In this document: in pieces, positions 32,860-42,306 of the stretch
Position numbering within the stretch: the stretch's first letter is position 1
How the letters are laid out: every line of letters begins with the position of its first letter
Assembly (NCBI GenBank): GCA_902778255.1
Contig: CACYXD010000011.1
Span: 82,415 to 146,414, forward strand
Direction of reading: 5' to 3'
Source: an uncultured Prevotellaceae bacterium
GTDB taxonomy: Bacteria; Bacteroidota; Bacteroidia; Bacteroidales; Bacteroidaceae
Length of the DNA stretch: 64,000 nucleotides
Made by a program: the position numbers and the translations under genes
Notes under the pieces: generated by a model
The model's input: only the letters and a program-made list of their open reading frames with translations
Told to the model about the DNA's origin: nothing
The model's database searches: none

Positions 32860-35433
32860 ATGAAAATGAAAACCATCTTTGCAGGTGCCATAGCTGCCCT
32901 GCTCGGAATGCCTGCCGTAGCGCTGGCACAGTATGACGGACCTGTCATCATCAACGGTTCGCTTGTCAACTCCTACTCTTACGGGAAAGACCCCACTGGC
33001 AGTACCAGCGGAGAGGGCTGGCACCAGACCTCAGTGGGCGGTGGCGCCTGGATTGACAACGAGGGCGTGGCCCACGCTACCGGTGCGCCCAACATCGGTC
33101 TGATGTCTATCGATATTGCCAATGTATCAACAACGAAAGTAGATCACTGGTCAATTACCGAAGGTACTTCTATTAAAAGCGACACTAAGGTTATCAGCGA
33201 CTTCGACTGGCTCATTCGCGACCATGTTCTCTACAGCTACCCCAGTGGTGTCTATGTAGGCGGCAATACCTATTATTCTTTCTTCATGCATGAGGTCGAT
33301 GCTTCCAGCAATATCGACTCTGAGTATGGCAGCGAGGAATATGAGGTACTGGTTCGCAAATACACCTGGGATATCGAAGAAGGTACAGGAAAATGTATCA
33401 ACGTGAAGCGACAGGAGGCCGGTAAGATGAAGACACATCAGCCTATCGACCTGACCTACGACCCCTTCAACGATGTGGTCTATGGTATCTTCTATGACGG
33501 CAACACCTACAAAATCGGTACGCTCGACATGGAGACCTTCAAGGTGACGAATATCTCACGCGAGGGTCTGCTCTATGGTGCACCGAAGTGTATCGCTGTC
33601 AATTCCAAGGGCGAGCTCTATGCCATTGATGCCAGTGGCAATGTGTATAGCATTGACAAGACCGACGGTCGTCTGAACACCATCGGCAACGTAGGCTTCA
33701 AGAGCCAGGATCAGTATATGTCGGCCACCTTCGACCTGCGCACCGACAAACTCTACTGGATTGGCTTCATCAACAATGGTAAGAGCACAAATGCTACCGA
33801 TGGCACCAACACCACACTGGCTCCCTCACTGGGTGGTCGCGACACTGGTGTGTTTGAAATCGATACCAAAACCGGTGCTGCCACGCTGATTGGTGAACTG
33901 TATCAGCCCAAAGGTGTCGATTTCGATGACAATGACAAACCGGTGTACCACGGTTATCGTGGTTTACAGATGACTGGTATCTATGTGGATGGCTGCTTCA
34001 CCCGCAAGAATATCGACCAGCGCATCATGCTGAAGGATTATCCCTCACAGATGAAGATTGGCGATACCAAGAGCGTCACCGTCAGCGTGAAGAACATCGG
34101 CCTTGACAAAGTGCTTGCCAAGAACTATGTGGTGAAGCTCTATGCTGACAACGAACTCGTGGCAACTATCGACCGAGACTCCGAGCCCGACCCTGTTGAC
34201 AACCTAGAGCAAGGTCAGAGCCAGGCCCTGACTTTCCAGATCACCGCCACCAAAGCAGGCAAGATGAGCATCTATGCCGAAGTAGTGAACGAGGCCGATG
34301 AGGAGCAGCGCAACAACAAGACCGAGATTGCCACCATCATCGTGCTGAGCGACGTAATACTGCCTACTGCAGAACTGACTGGTGCTAACAGAATAGGAAC
34401 GGTGAAACTGACTTGGACCAATCCCAACGGCCACTTCGTAGAGGGTGCAGAGCAGTATGCTGCCTTCACCTACGACGGACTGGGCGCATGGACAATGGTA
34501 GATGGCGACAAGGCCTATACACAAAAGCCCAACAACATCTTCGGTACTGTTGACTATCCTAATGCATACACCCCGAAGGCATTCATCGTGATGGATCCCG
34601 TGAAGGCTGGCCTCGGCGAAGACCTTAACGCTTTCGGTTATCGTTTCATGCCATTCAGCGGCAACCAGTATTTCGCAGCTTTCTATAGCGCTGTGAAGGA
34701 TAGCGAGACCAGCGGTCATGAGGTTGACAACGATGACTACATGGTTTCACCCGTACTCTCTGGCAATGCCCAGACTATCTCGTTCCGTGCCAGGGGCTAC
34801 CGTGGCACAGAGGCTACCGGTTACCAGACCGATGCCACCTACACCGAGACGATGGAGGTGCTCTATACGTTGGATCAGGCCAACCTCGACCCAACCACGT
34901 ATCTTGTTGCCAAGGAGGAGTTTGTCATCAACGACCAACTGTGGGAGAAATATACCGTTGATCTGCCCGCAGGCGCTAAGCATTTTGCTCTGCACCGCAC
35001 CAGCAAGGCTACCGAGTATGTAGATTATGAGGGTACACAGCAGAAGGTTTACGGCACTGGTAGCTTCATCATGATGATTGATGATATCGAGTTCTGGGGA
35101 GAGCCCAAGACCGTACTGGGTTACAATGTCTATAAGAATGGTGTGAAACAGGGTGAGACATTGGGCGCAGATGTAACCTCATTCGGTCCTGTTGACGCCG
35201 ACAATGACGACCTCTTCTATGTCACAACCATTTACGAGGAGGGTGAGTCATTGCCTTCTAACCTCTATGGTGTCACCTATGTCACTGGCATTGAGCAGAC
35301 CATCACCAAACAGCCATCAGCTGGCACCTCAACTCTCTACGACCTCAACGGCCGTAGCATGAAGGGACAGTTGCGTCCTGGCATCTACCTCTATAAGAGC
35401 AATGGACAGACACGTAAAATGATTATCCGATAA
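32860..35433 (+). CDS. Secreted T9SS cargo protein with beta-propeller-like and adhesin-like regions
   Basis: The 857-aa product has a signal peptide (MPAVALAQYDG). The first half has repeated beta-strand units with Asp/Gly turns (YGIFYDGNTYKIGTLDMETF, YAIDASGNVYSIDKTDGRL), suggestive of a propeller. A CARDB-like domain follows (VTVSVKNIGLDKVLAKNYVV), then a jelly-roll region (YMVSPVLSGNAQTISFRARG) and the C-terminal motif LYDLNGRSMKG...GIYLYKSNGQTRKMIIR. It is the middle gene of the operon. The role is probably binding at the cell surface; the ligand is unknown. Confidence 0.82.
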   Translation: MKMKTIFAGAIAALLGMPAVALAQYDGPVIINGSLVNSYSYGKDPTGSTSGEGWHQTSVGGGAWIDNEGVAHATGAPNIGLMSIDIANVSTTKVDHWSITEGTSIKSDTKVISDFDWLIRDHVLYSYPSGVYVGGNTYYSFFMHEVDASSNIDSEYGSEEYEVLVRKYTWDIEEGTGKCINVKRQEAGKMKTHQPIDLTYDPFNDVVYGIFYDGNTYKIGTLDMETFKVTNISREGLLYGAPKCIAVNSKGELYAIDASGNVYSIDKTDGRLNTIGNVGFKSQDQYMSATFDLRTDKLYWIGFINNGKSTNATDGTNTTLAPSLGGRDTGVFEIDTKTGAATLIGELYQPKGVDFDDNDKPVYHGYRGLQMTGIYVDGCFTRKNIDQRIMLKDYPSQMKIGDTKSVTVSVKNIGLDKVLAKNYVVKLYADNELVATIDRDSEPDPVDNLEQGQSQALTFQITATKAGKMSIYAEVVNEADEEQRNNKTEIATIIVLSDVILPTAELTGANRIGTVKLTWTNPNGHFVEGAEQYAAFTYDGLGAWTMVDGDKAYTQKPNNIFGTVDYPNAYTPKAFIVMDPVKAGLGEDLNAFGYRFMPFSGNQYFAAFYSAVKDSETSGHEVDNDDYMVSPVLSGNAQTISFRARGYRGTEATGYQTDATYTETMEVLYTLDQANLDPTTYLVAKEEFVINDQLWEKYTVDLPAGAKHFALHRTSKATEYVDYEGTQQKVYGTGSFIMMIDDIEFWGEPKTVLGYNVYKNGVKQGETLGADVTSFGPVDADNDDLFYVTTIYEEGESLPSNLYGVTYVTGIEQTITKQPSAGTSTLYDLNGRSMKGQLRPGIYLYKSNGQTRKMIIR

Positions 35434-35436
35434 ATC

Positions 35437-36885
35437 ATGAAAAGAATACTATTCTCACTTATGGCAGCTATGATGGCTACCATAAGTTTTTCACAAACAG
35501 TAGTGACACCCCCAGCCAATGCCACCAAGGAGAGTTGGAACTTCTCGGGCATCATGTCCTATCAAGGAGAGGGGGGGGAATTAGAGTCGGAAGACGTTGT
35601 AGAACCGATAAACGTGGTCTTCGACGACAACGACCTGTACTTGCATTTCCCCAACCCGCTGTTTGGTTCTTCTTGGGTAAAGGGTACGAAAAGCGCCGAT
35701 GGCAGCAGCTATGTATTTGCCAACGGTCAGTATCTTGGTAGTTATTACGGAAGTGACGTGTATTTCTGCGGTTCCAGTGATAGTCAGACACTATCAGACG
35801 TCACCTTTACTTATAATGAGGAGTCAAAGGTATTGGTGTCAACCGGCTACATCCTCTTCAATGGTAGCACAACAACCCTTAGCACGTTCTGCTATTTCTC
35901 TACGGCATATATCACAAAGGAATCAGCAGCCACAGAACAGCCCGTAGCACTGCCCGAGGGTGTAAAACCCATGGACTATTCCTTCAGCGGTTATGACAAC
36001 TATTATAACCAATCAGTGACACATAGTGCACAGGTGGCCATCAATGGCAATGACATCTATGTCAGCGGTCTTAGCGAGGTATTGCCAGAGGCATGGATCA
36101 AGGGTACGCTGAATGGCAGCACCGCCACATTTGCTGCCAACCAGTTTATGGGCTCCTATTACACACCAAACGGATATATGAAGTTCTACTTCAATCCCGC
36201 TGGCGACGTCACGTTCGAGTACGATGCACAGACAGGTAAGCTTTCAACATATGGTTATATCACCGCTACTCCCAGTGGTGTTTACGATGACATCACCAAT
36301 GCCGTATGGACAAAGATACCCGATGTGGCCGCCACACCTGCTAAGCCTGAGCACTTGGATTTCATGATACAAGGTGCCTACAAGATGGGAGCATTACAGT
36401 TTACACTGCCTACAACTGATGAGAACGGAAATGCACTGGGCATCAGCAACCTGTACTATACGCTAATGGTAGAAGACGCGAATGGCCAGGTTGCACCTTT
36501 GACACTAAACAAAGAGCTCTACACAACATTAGATCAGGACTATACTGAGATTCCCAACAGTTTGAATGACGAAACGGGATACTTGGTCCAGAAAGATGGC
36601 GACAACCACCTACTATTCCTCCTTCAGGGACTTGACGTGATTATGTCATGGAAGATGATTGGTGTGAAGAGTATCTACAAAGGAGGCAACGAGACTCACG
36701 AGTCAGAGGTGGTATGGTATGACATCCAAAGTTTCCTTGCAACAGGTATTCACCCAACATTCGACACTCGACACTCAACACTCAACATTCAACATTCTAC
36801 AACCTACAACCTACAGGGACAAAAGGTGGAGAATGCCAAGAAGGGCCTCTATATCAAGAATGGTCGTAAGGTCATCATCAAGTAA
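35437..36885 (+). CDS. Secreted T9SS cargo protein with two similar beta domains
   Basis: The 482-aa product has a signal peptide (ATISFSQTV). Two related domains follow: YLHFPNPLFGSSWVKGTKSA...FANGQYLGSYYGSDVYF and YVSGLSEVLPEAWIKGTLNG...FAANQFMGSYYTPNGYM. It ends with the motif TYNLQGQKVENAKKGLYIKNGRKVIIK. A run of eight G early in the gene (35571-35578) and an eight-unit heptamer array before the motif (36757-36812) are both able to slip. Its start lies 3 bases after the previous stop. Function unknown. Confidence 0.82.
   Translation: MKRILFSLMAAMMATISFSQTVVTPPANATKESWNFSGIMSYQGEGGELESEDVVEPINVVFDDNDLYLHFPNPLFGSSWVKGTKSADGSSYVFANGQYLGSYYGSDVYFCGSSDSQTLSDVTFTYNEESKVLVSTGYILFNGSTTTLSTFCYFSTAYITKESAATEQPVALPEGVKPMDYSFSGYDNYYNQSVTHSAQVAINGNDIYVSGLSEVLPEAWIKGTLNGSTATFAANQFMGSYYTPNGYMKFYFNPAGDVTFEYDAQTGKLSTYGYITATPSGVYDDITNAVWTKIPDVAATPAKPEHLDFMIQGAYKMGALQFTLPTTDENGNALGISNLYYTLMVEDANGQVAPLTLNKELYTTLDQDYTEIPNSLNDETGYLVQKDGDNHLLFLLQGLDVIMSWKMIGVKSIYKGGNETHESEVVWYDIQSFLATGIHPTFDTRHSTLNIQHSTTYNLQGQKVENAKKGLYIKNGRKVIIK
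35571..35578. repeat. Run of eight G in a secreted-protein gene
   Basis: Eight consecutive G encode Gly-Gly in QGEGGELESE near residue 47. A tract of this length in a surface-protein gene is a candidate slipped-strand switch, since a change of one base would end the protein early. Confidence 0.8.
36757..36812. repeat. Eight-unit tandem heptamer repeat
   Basis: Eight contiguous 7-bp units run ACATTCG, ACACTCG, ACACTCA, ACACTCA, ACATTCA, ACATTCT, ACAACCT and ACAACCT. They encode the linker FDTRHSTLNIQHSTTYN before the T9SS motif. This is the longest heptamer array in the window. Confidence 0.9.
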
Positions 36886-36908
36886 GATCTTTAAGAGACA
36901 AGACAAAA

Positions 36909-36943
36909 AAGCCTGCACCACGTCATGTGATGCAGGCTTATTT
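36909..36943 (+). terminator. Terminator between convergent genes
   Basis: AAGCCTGCA pairs with TGCAGGCTT, with an interrupted T-run on the plus strand and an A-run on the other side. It could serve both the cargo operon and the converging DUF4923 gene. Confidence 0.75.
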
Positions 36944-36960
36944 AATGTCTTATATATTGC

Positions 36961-37632
36961 TTACTTCGTCATGTCGAAACCGACACGCAGACCATCGTAG
37001 CTGGAAGCCACGTCACCAATGGTATTCAACGTAGCGTTCTGACCTCCGCTGAGTGCAGACATGGTCTGAATCATACTAAGCAGTTTCTTTCCTTCAAAGA
37101 GCAGACCAATACCATTCACATTCTGCTTGGCATAGCAGTTGACATTGAGCAACAGACCTGACATGGTAATCTTACAGGTAGAGGCATCATACTTATAGGT
37201 GCCGCTCCATGCCTTTCCTGCTATCTTTGCCGAGAAGGTGCCATCCTGATTAAAGGTTACCTGAGTGTTAGAAGCCGAGATGCCAACCTTTTGGTAGGTA
37301 GGCTGCAGCTTGGTCTTCACGTTGGTAGCCACAATCTCACCACCGGCCTGGGCCAGCAGTTTCTCACTGGTGAAGGCACAACCTGGCTGGCTGTACTTCC
37401 ATGTTCCAATCAGTGACTGTTGAGACACCTTGGTACCAGTCATTCCCAATACACTCTGCAGCACGGTGTTCACTGCAGCTCCTGTTGCGGCTGTCGTTGA
37501 CGTACCTGCCTGTCCACCTGTCAGCACATCAGTCAGCACTGCATTTCCCATCTGATCAATCGTTGTGTTACCTGTGTTACAGCCAGTGAGCATCAGCGAT
37601 ACTATGGCAACCATCAAAAAAGTTTTCTTCAT
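36961..37632 (-). CDS. DUF4923 family lipoprotein
   Basis: The 223-aa product has a lipoprotein signal (SLMLTGCNTGN). The mature part includes LIGTWKYSQPGCAF, a TFSAKIAGKAWSGTYKYD strand pair and KKLLSMIQTMSALSGG, the pattern of the Bacteroidetes DUF4923 family, whose role is unknown to me. It stands alone between the cargo operon and the esterase gene, reading in the same direction as the esterase but 59 bases downstream of it. Confidence 0.8.
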   Translation of the reverse strand: MKKTFLMVAIVSLMLTGCNTGNTTIDQMGNAVLTDVLTGGQAGTSTTAATGAAVNTVLQSVLGMTGTKVSQQSLIGTWKYSQPGCAFTSEKLLAQAGGEIVATNVKTKLQPTYQKVGISASNTQVTFNQDGTFSAKIAGKAWSGTYKYDASTCKITMSGLLLNVNCYAKQNVNGIGLLFEGKKLLSMIQTMSALSGGQNATLNTIGDVASSYDGLRVGFDMTK

Positions 37633-37691
37633 AATCGTATTTCGTTATTATAGTTATTCTAAGAACGCATTGTTTGCGAAAATATTGTGCA

Positions 37692-39584
37692 TCATTTCAA
37701 TTGTAGTTGGAAAGGAGTCAAGGGTAAGCCGTTCTTTCCATAGACATTGACGCCCAATGGGTTGTCCTTCCAGGCATAGCGTATAGCAGCGGGATTGGGC
37801 ATAGGAGACGGGATGATAATCTGATTGCCGTTGGCAGTGGCCTCCACATTGTGGTACAAACCTTTCTCGTCAGCCAGTTCAAAGAACTTCAGCGAGCCTG
37901 ACTTCATTGGCTGGTCAAGGGTCAGGATTACCTTACCGTCCTTGACCTCCGTTGTCAGCACCTGCGGAGCCAACTGTACCTTCTTGCCATAGACCAAGCG
38001 CTCGAAGTTAAGGGCAATACGCTCGGCCACCTCTTTCTTTCGTAAGGGATGGATATCGACAGTCTCACCAAGATCGATGGCTAGCGCCAGTTCTGAATAA
38101 GGGTCTTCAGTAGCCACGATGCGCTGTGCCTCACGAACGCGTGACCAGCCAGTATCCTGTGGTCGTTCAGAGAAAGCCATATAGTTAGCCAGTTGCACGA
38201 TGACAAAGGGCATCTGCGGCCGCTCGAAGGCCTGACGCCAGTTGGCCATCAGCAATCGCAACATCTGTGCATACTCCGCAGCCTGACGCATTCCCGTATT
38301 TGACTCACCCTGATACCACACCACGCCTGCTACAGCAAAGGGAGCCAGGGGATGTATCATGCCATTGAACAGCGTAGAGGGCTGGTTCTGCAGACTGACG
38401 CCCATGCCGATAGCTCGCGGCATCTCAGCACCTTCGCAGAGGAGCCACTTTTCCCCAATGGGTTGTTCATCACCTTTCCCAAAAACAAACTTATATGGCT
38501 TCTCCTTGATGAAATGGGGCATCCCGTTCTTATTGATAAAACGCACGGTGATAACATTATCCCCCTCGCGAAGCAGTCCTTCGGGTACCTGATAGCGGCG
38601 GGGCGGATACTGATAGCCAGTATTGCCCACCAGTTGTCCGTTGATATAGGTGTAGTCGCAGTCATAGAGGGTACCCAACAGCAGCTGAGCCTTCTTGCCT
38701 GCGTGCTGAGCATCGATATGGATATGCTGGCGCAACCACAGCGAACCGATCCATTCACGTTTAGGGGAGAGATTGTATTGGTTGACTTCTGTCCAGCCAG
38801 AGTCATCATAACTCAGTTCGGTATATTTCCCCAGACCAGGATCGTTAGCATTCAGAATTTTCTGCCACTGCTGTTCAGCCTGACCAGCGGCACGCTGCTG
38901 AGCAGCCACATAGTCATCATTCTGATAGAGTTGTATCTGTTTGTAATACATCGGGAAATGCTTCTCCAGCGTATCGGCAGCAATCCAAGCCTCGATGGGC
39001 GTACCTCCCCAGGCACTCTCAATGATACCCTGAGCCACCCCTTTCTCACGCTGCAACTGTTTGCCCAAGAAATAGCCGATAGACGAGAAACGCCAGGCAT
39101 TCTCACGGTTCAGTTTCTTCCATGACGTAGGACGCAGATCGGCACTGGGGCCATGCGTATCCGTCTGGTACTGCACGTGGAAAAGGCGCACCATTGCATT
39201 GCTGTCGTTCAGTTCGTCTGGGTACTGTGGCGACACACGCTCCAGCGTGGTCTCCATATTCGACTGACCCGTGCAGAGCCATACATCACCAAGCCACACA
39301 TCGGTCAATTCTATTCCTCCAATACTCAGCACATACGGTCCTCCCGCTTTCATCGCAGGCAGGTTCACCCGCCAGCGGCCATTGGCATCAGCCACAGCCG
39401 TAGCCGATTTCTTATTCAGGTTTACAACGACGGTCTCACCCGCATCAGCCTGTCCCCATACAGGTATGGCAGTGCCTCGCTGGAGCACCATGCCCGACTG
39501 AAAAACCTGCGGCAGACGCACCTTGGCATCGGCCACGACAACACTCACAAGGAGTAGAAGCAACAATATAGTGTTTTTTCTCAT
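37692..39584 (-). CDS. Sialate O-acetylesterase-like SGNH esterase, candidate xylan acetylesterase
   Basis: The 630-aa product has a signal peptide (VSVVVADAKVR). It shows the esterase block WLCTGQSNMETTLERV with the nucleophile Ser, VWYQGESNTG in the middle and the C-terminal DxxH-type stretch ETVDIHPLRKKEVAERIA. A beta-sandwich insertion lies between the halves. The family includes enzymes that remove O-acetyl groups from sugars. Sitting divergently next to the xylan operon, it probably deacetylates xylan, in the way the P. bryantii cluster includes an acyl hydrolase gene. I start it at the ATG at 39584; the open frame extends 50 codons further without a signal peptide and over the promoter. 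Confidence 0.82.
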   Translation of the reverse strand: MRKNTILLLLLLVSVVVADAKVRLPQVFQSGMVLQRGTAIPVWGQADAGETVVVNLNKKSATAVADANGRWRVNLPAMKAGGPYVLSIGGIELTDVWLGDVWLCTGQSNMETTLERVSPQYPDELNDSNAMVRLFHVQYQTDTHGPSADLRPTSWKKLNRENAWRFSSIGYFLGKQLQREKGVAQGIIESAWGGTPIEAWIAADTLEKHFPMYYKQIQLYQNDDYVAAQQRAAGQAEQQWQKILNANDPGLGKYTELSYDDSGWTEVNQYNLSPKREWIGSLWLRQHIHIDAQHAGKKAQLLLGTLYDCDYTYINGQLVGNTGYQYPPRRYQVPEGLLREGDNVITVRFINKNGMPHFIKEKPYKFVFGKGDEQPIGEKWLLCEGAEMPRAIGMGVSLQNQPSTLFNGMIHPLAPFAVAGVVWYQGESNTGMRQAAEYAQMLRLLMANWRQAFERPQMPFVIVQLANYMAFSERPQDTGWSRVREAQRIVATEDPYSELALAIDLGETVDIHPLRKKEVAERIALNFERLVYGKKVQLAPQVLTTEVKDGKVILTLDQPMKSGSLKFFELADEKGLYHNVEATANGNQIIIPSPMPNPAAIRYAWKDNPLGVNVYGKNGLPLTPFQLQLK

Positions 39585-39591
39585 AACACTG

Positions 39592-39599
39592 CAAAAATA
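39592..39599 (-). promoter_or_regulatory. -7 box of the esterase gene
   Basis: TATTTTTG on the minus strand ends only 7 bases before the ATG at 39584. If used, the message would start at or almost at the start codon. Confidence 0.5.
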
Positions 39600-39645
39600 C
39601 TGCTTTTTCTGCAAACAAAATACAAAACAAAAAACTTTTTTGACA

Positions 39646-39677
39646 TATGAAACATTTGCTATATTATTATGAAACAT
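39646..39677 (+). promoter_or_regulatory. Paired TATGAAACAT direct repeat upstream of the xylan operon
   Basis: Perfect 10-bp copies of TATGAAACAT stand at 39646-39655 and 39668-39677, 22 bp from start to start, which is two helical turns on the same DNA face. They lie about 30-60 bp upstream of the -7 box of the xylan operon, the usual place for an activator, and between the divergent esterase and symporter genes. The binding protein is not known. Confidence 0.6.
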
Positions 39678-39706
39678 GAGAAAACAGGGAGAAGACGAAA
39701 AATTCC

Positions 39707-39714
39707 TACCTTTG
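39707..39714 (+). promoter_or_regulatory. -7 box of the xylan operon
   Basis: TACCTTTG matches TAnnTTTG and gives a leader of about 30 bases before the symporter ATG at 39751. No TTTG is present at -33, consistent with activator control from the direct repeats just upstream. Confidence 0.65.
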
Positions 39715-39750
39715 CACCAAAAATATAAAAACATAAAACTATATTAAGCA

Positions 39751-41157
39751 ATGAACCAAGAAACTAAAGGCTTTTACAAGCTGTCATGGCTCCAGCGCAT
39801 TGGATTTGGTGCTGGTGACCTTGCCCAGAACCTGATTTACCAGACCATCTGTATGTACCTGCTGTTTTTCTACACCGATGTCTATGTACTCGGTGGCGAT
39901 GCAGCGAAGTCTGCCGGACTGGCAGGTACCATGTTCCTCATCGTGCGTCTTGTTGACGTACTGTGGGATCCCCTTGTAGGAACATTTGTCGATAAACACA
40001 ATCCCGTATGGGGTAAGTATCGCTCATACCTAGTGATGGGCGGCATTCCCTTGACCATCCTGGCCATTCTCTGTTTCTGGGACGGCTTTGCACCCAGCAT
40101 CATCTATGCCTATATCACCTATGTAGGTATGTCGATGCTCTATACGCTGATCAACGTGCCCTATGGTGCACTGAACTCATCGTTGACCCGCGACACCAAT
40201 GAGATCACCATCCTCACCAGCGTCCGTATGTTCATGGCCAACATCGGCGGCCTGTGTGTTTCAGCCGGCGTGCCCATCATCGTGGCATTGTTTGCCTCGT
40301 CCGAATCGCTGCCTATTGAGATGGCACTGTTTATGGGTCTGGGGTCACTGCCCTCATTCATCTTCATGCCTTTGGTTCCCGCCATCAAGCGCAAGGTCGG
40401 CAAGAAGAATATGTTCTATATTTTCCTTTCAGTCGCCATCCTGGGTATGGCTATGCTATACGTCATCAGCCGTATGGGCACCGTAAAGGAAAACATCACT
40501 CTGGTCTATATTGCACAGTTTATCAAGTCAACGGGTGTCATCGTAGCTACTGGCTATATGTGGGCATTGATTCCCGAAGTCATCTCCTACGGAGAATACA
40601 CCACTGGCCGTCGCATATCGGGTATTGTCAACGCACTGACTGGTATCTTCTTCAAGGCCGGTATGGCATTAGGCGGTGTGGTACCCGGCTTCGTGCTGTG
40701 GCTGGTCAACTATGAACCTGCTGCTGAGGCCAGCAACCTGCCAAAGGATTCTCATGCCTGGTTCCTCACCATGCTGATCTTCTCGCTCGTAGGACTGTTG
40801 CTGCTCATCTTCTGCTTCTCGCAGACCAAGGAGCGTGTAGTGATGGACGAGTCTGAAACAAAGAACGTGAAGGTGAGCGATCTGTGGACCGAGTTCATGC
40901 GCAACCGTCCCCTGCGTGTCATTGCCCTGTTCTTCATCACTGCCTTCGCCATGATGTCAGTAGGTAATGCCGCTGGTGCTTACTTTATGAACGATATGGA
41001 GGTACTGGATCCTCAGGTACAGGAAGGCATCCGCTGGCTGGTATGTGTCATCCCCGCCATCCTGCTTGTCATCGCCATGTTCATCATCTCGAGATATGAA
41101 CTGACCGACGAGAAGATTGACCAGATCAACAAGGAGATTGAAAAGCGTAACAAATGA
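39751..41157 (+). CDS. xynD: GPH-family sugar:cation symporter
   Basis: The 468-aa integral membrane protein has about 12 hydrophobic helices. It opens SWLQRIGFGAGDLAQNLIYQ and contains LVDVLWDPLVGTFVDK and NVPYGALNSSLTRDTNEI, the hallmarks of glycoside-pentoside-hexuronide symporters such as XynP/XynB. It should import xylo-oligosaccharides or xylose with a cation across the inner membrane. It is the first gene of the xylan operon and overlaps the GH10 gene by 4 bases. The symbol follows the P. bryantii cluster by gene content; that equivalence is my inference. Confidence 0.88.
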   Translation: MNQETKGFYKLSWLQRIGFGAGDLAQNLIYQTICMYLLFFYTDVYVLGGDAAKSAGLAGTMFLIVRLVDVLWDPLVGTFVDKHNPVWGKYRSYLVMGGIPLTILAILCFWDGFAPSIIYAYITYVGMSMLYTLINVPYGALNSSLTRDTNEITILTSVRMFMANIGGLCVSAGVPIIVALFASSESLPIEMALFMGLGSLPSFIFMPLVPAIKRKVGKKNMFYIFLSVAILGMAMLYVISRMGTVKENITLVYIAQFIKSTGVIVATGYMWALIPEVISYGEYTTGRRISGIVNALTGIFFKAGMALGGVVPGFVLWLVNYEPAAEASNLPKDSHAWFLTMLIFSLVGLLLLIFCFSQTKERVVMDESETKNVKVSDLWTEFMRNRPLRVIALFFITAFAMMSVGNAAGAYFMNDMEVLDPQVQEGIRWLVCVIPAILLVIAMFIISRYELTDEKIDQINKEIEKRNK

Positions 41158-42263
41158 TTAAGAGCGTAAAGATACTGACTCTCTGCGTAGCCTTGATGCC
41201 GCTGCCATCAACGGCTCAGCAGGGACTGAAGGATGCCATTGGGAAATACTGTCTGATTGGTGCTGCCATCAACCAGTGGCAGAGCGACGGACAGGTATCT
41301 GAGGCTGATGTCCTGACGGATAAGCACTTCAACTGTGCCGTGGCCGAGAACTGTATGAAACCCGAGTCGCTGGCCCCCGCAGAGGGTATCTTCGACTTCC
41401 GTGTAGCCGATAAGTTCGTGAGCTATTGCGAGCAGCATCAACTGAAGGTCATCGGCCACTGTCTGGTGTGGCACTCACAAGCCCCTGACTGGTGGTTCAC
41501 CAATGGCTATGCAGCCAGTCCCGCTTCTAAGGAAGTATTGAAAGCCCGCCTTATCAAGCATATCAAGACCGTGGTAGGCCACTATAAAGGACAGGTTCAT
41601 GGTTGGGACGTGGTAAACGAGGCTATCAATGATGACGGTTCGTTCCGCAAGTCACACTATTACAACCTGCTGGGCGAGGAGTTCATTGAGATCGCTTTCC
41701 GCACCGCCCATGAGGCCGACCCCGATGCAGAGCTCTACTACAACGACTATTCCATGGCTAAGCCCGCCAAACGCGAAGCCGTGTGTCGTTTAGTGAAGAG
41801 TTTGAAGGCCAAGGGCCTGCGCATCGATGGTGTGGGTATGCAAAGTCACAATGGGCTGGACTATCCCGATCTTGCTGAATACGAGAAGAGTATTGATGCT
41901 TTTGCGGCCTGTGGTGTGAAGGTGATGATCACTGAACTCGATCTGAACGTACTGCCAAACCCCGAGGGCTTCGGTGGTGCCGATATTGCCCAGAACTTTG
42001 AGTTGCAGAAGCGATTCAATCCCTATACAGAGGGACTCCCCGCAGCTAAGCAGAAAGAGGTAGATCAGCGTTGGATTGACCTCTTTAAAATCTACTACAA
42101 ACACCGCGACCAGATTTCCCGCATCAACCTATGGGGTGTCAACGATGGCGGCTCATGGCTCAATGGGTGGCCTATCAAGGGACGCACCAACTATCCCTTA
42201 CTCTTCGACCGCCAGTACAAGGCAAAGCCCGTAATCAACGAAATTATCAAAATTTATAAATAA
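41154..42263 (+). CDS. xynA: GH10 endo-1,4-beta-xylanase
   Basis: The 369-aa product has a signal peptide (MPLPSTAQQGL) and a single GH10 barrel. The acid/base Glu is near 156 (GWDVVNEAIND) and the nucleophile Glu near 261 (VMITELDLNVLP); the xylan-binding WHSQAPDWW and NLWGVNDGGSWL are conserved. There is no binding module, so it probably acts on soluble xylan fragments in the periplasm or at the surface. It overlaps the symporter gene by ATGA, and the GH43 gene begins 43 bases later. Confidence 0.96.
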   Translation: MIKSVKILTLCVALMPLPSTAQQGLKDAIGKYCLIGAAINQWQSDGQVSEADVLTDKHFNCAVAENCMKPESLAPAEGIFDFRVADKFVSYCEQHQLKVIGHCLVWHSQAPDWWFTNGYAASPASKEVLKARLIKHIKTVVGHYKGQVHGWDVVNEAINDDGSFRKSHYYNLLGEEFIEIAFRTAHEADPDAELYYNDYSMAKPAKREAVCRLVKSLKAKGLRIDGVGMQSHNGLDYPDLAEYEKSIDAFAACGVKVMITELDLNVLPNPEGFGGADIAQNFELQKRFNPYTEGLPAAKQKEVDQRWIDLFKIYYKHRDQISRINLWGVNDGGSWLNGWPIKGRTNYPLLFDRQYKAKPVINEIIKIYK

Positions 42264-42306
42264 GTTGACATATCGATATATCGTAACATCGAAAAAAATT
42301 AAAACT

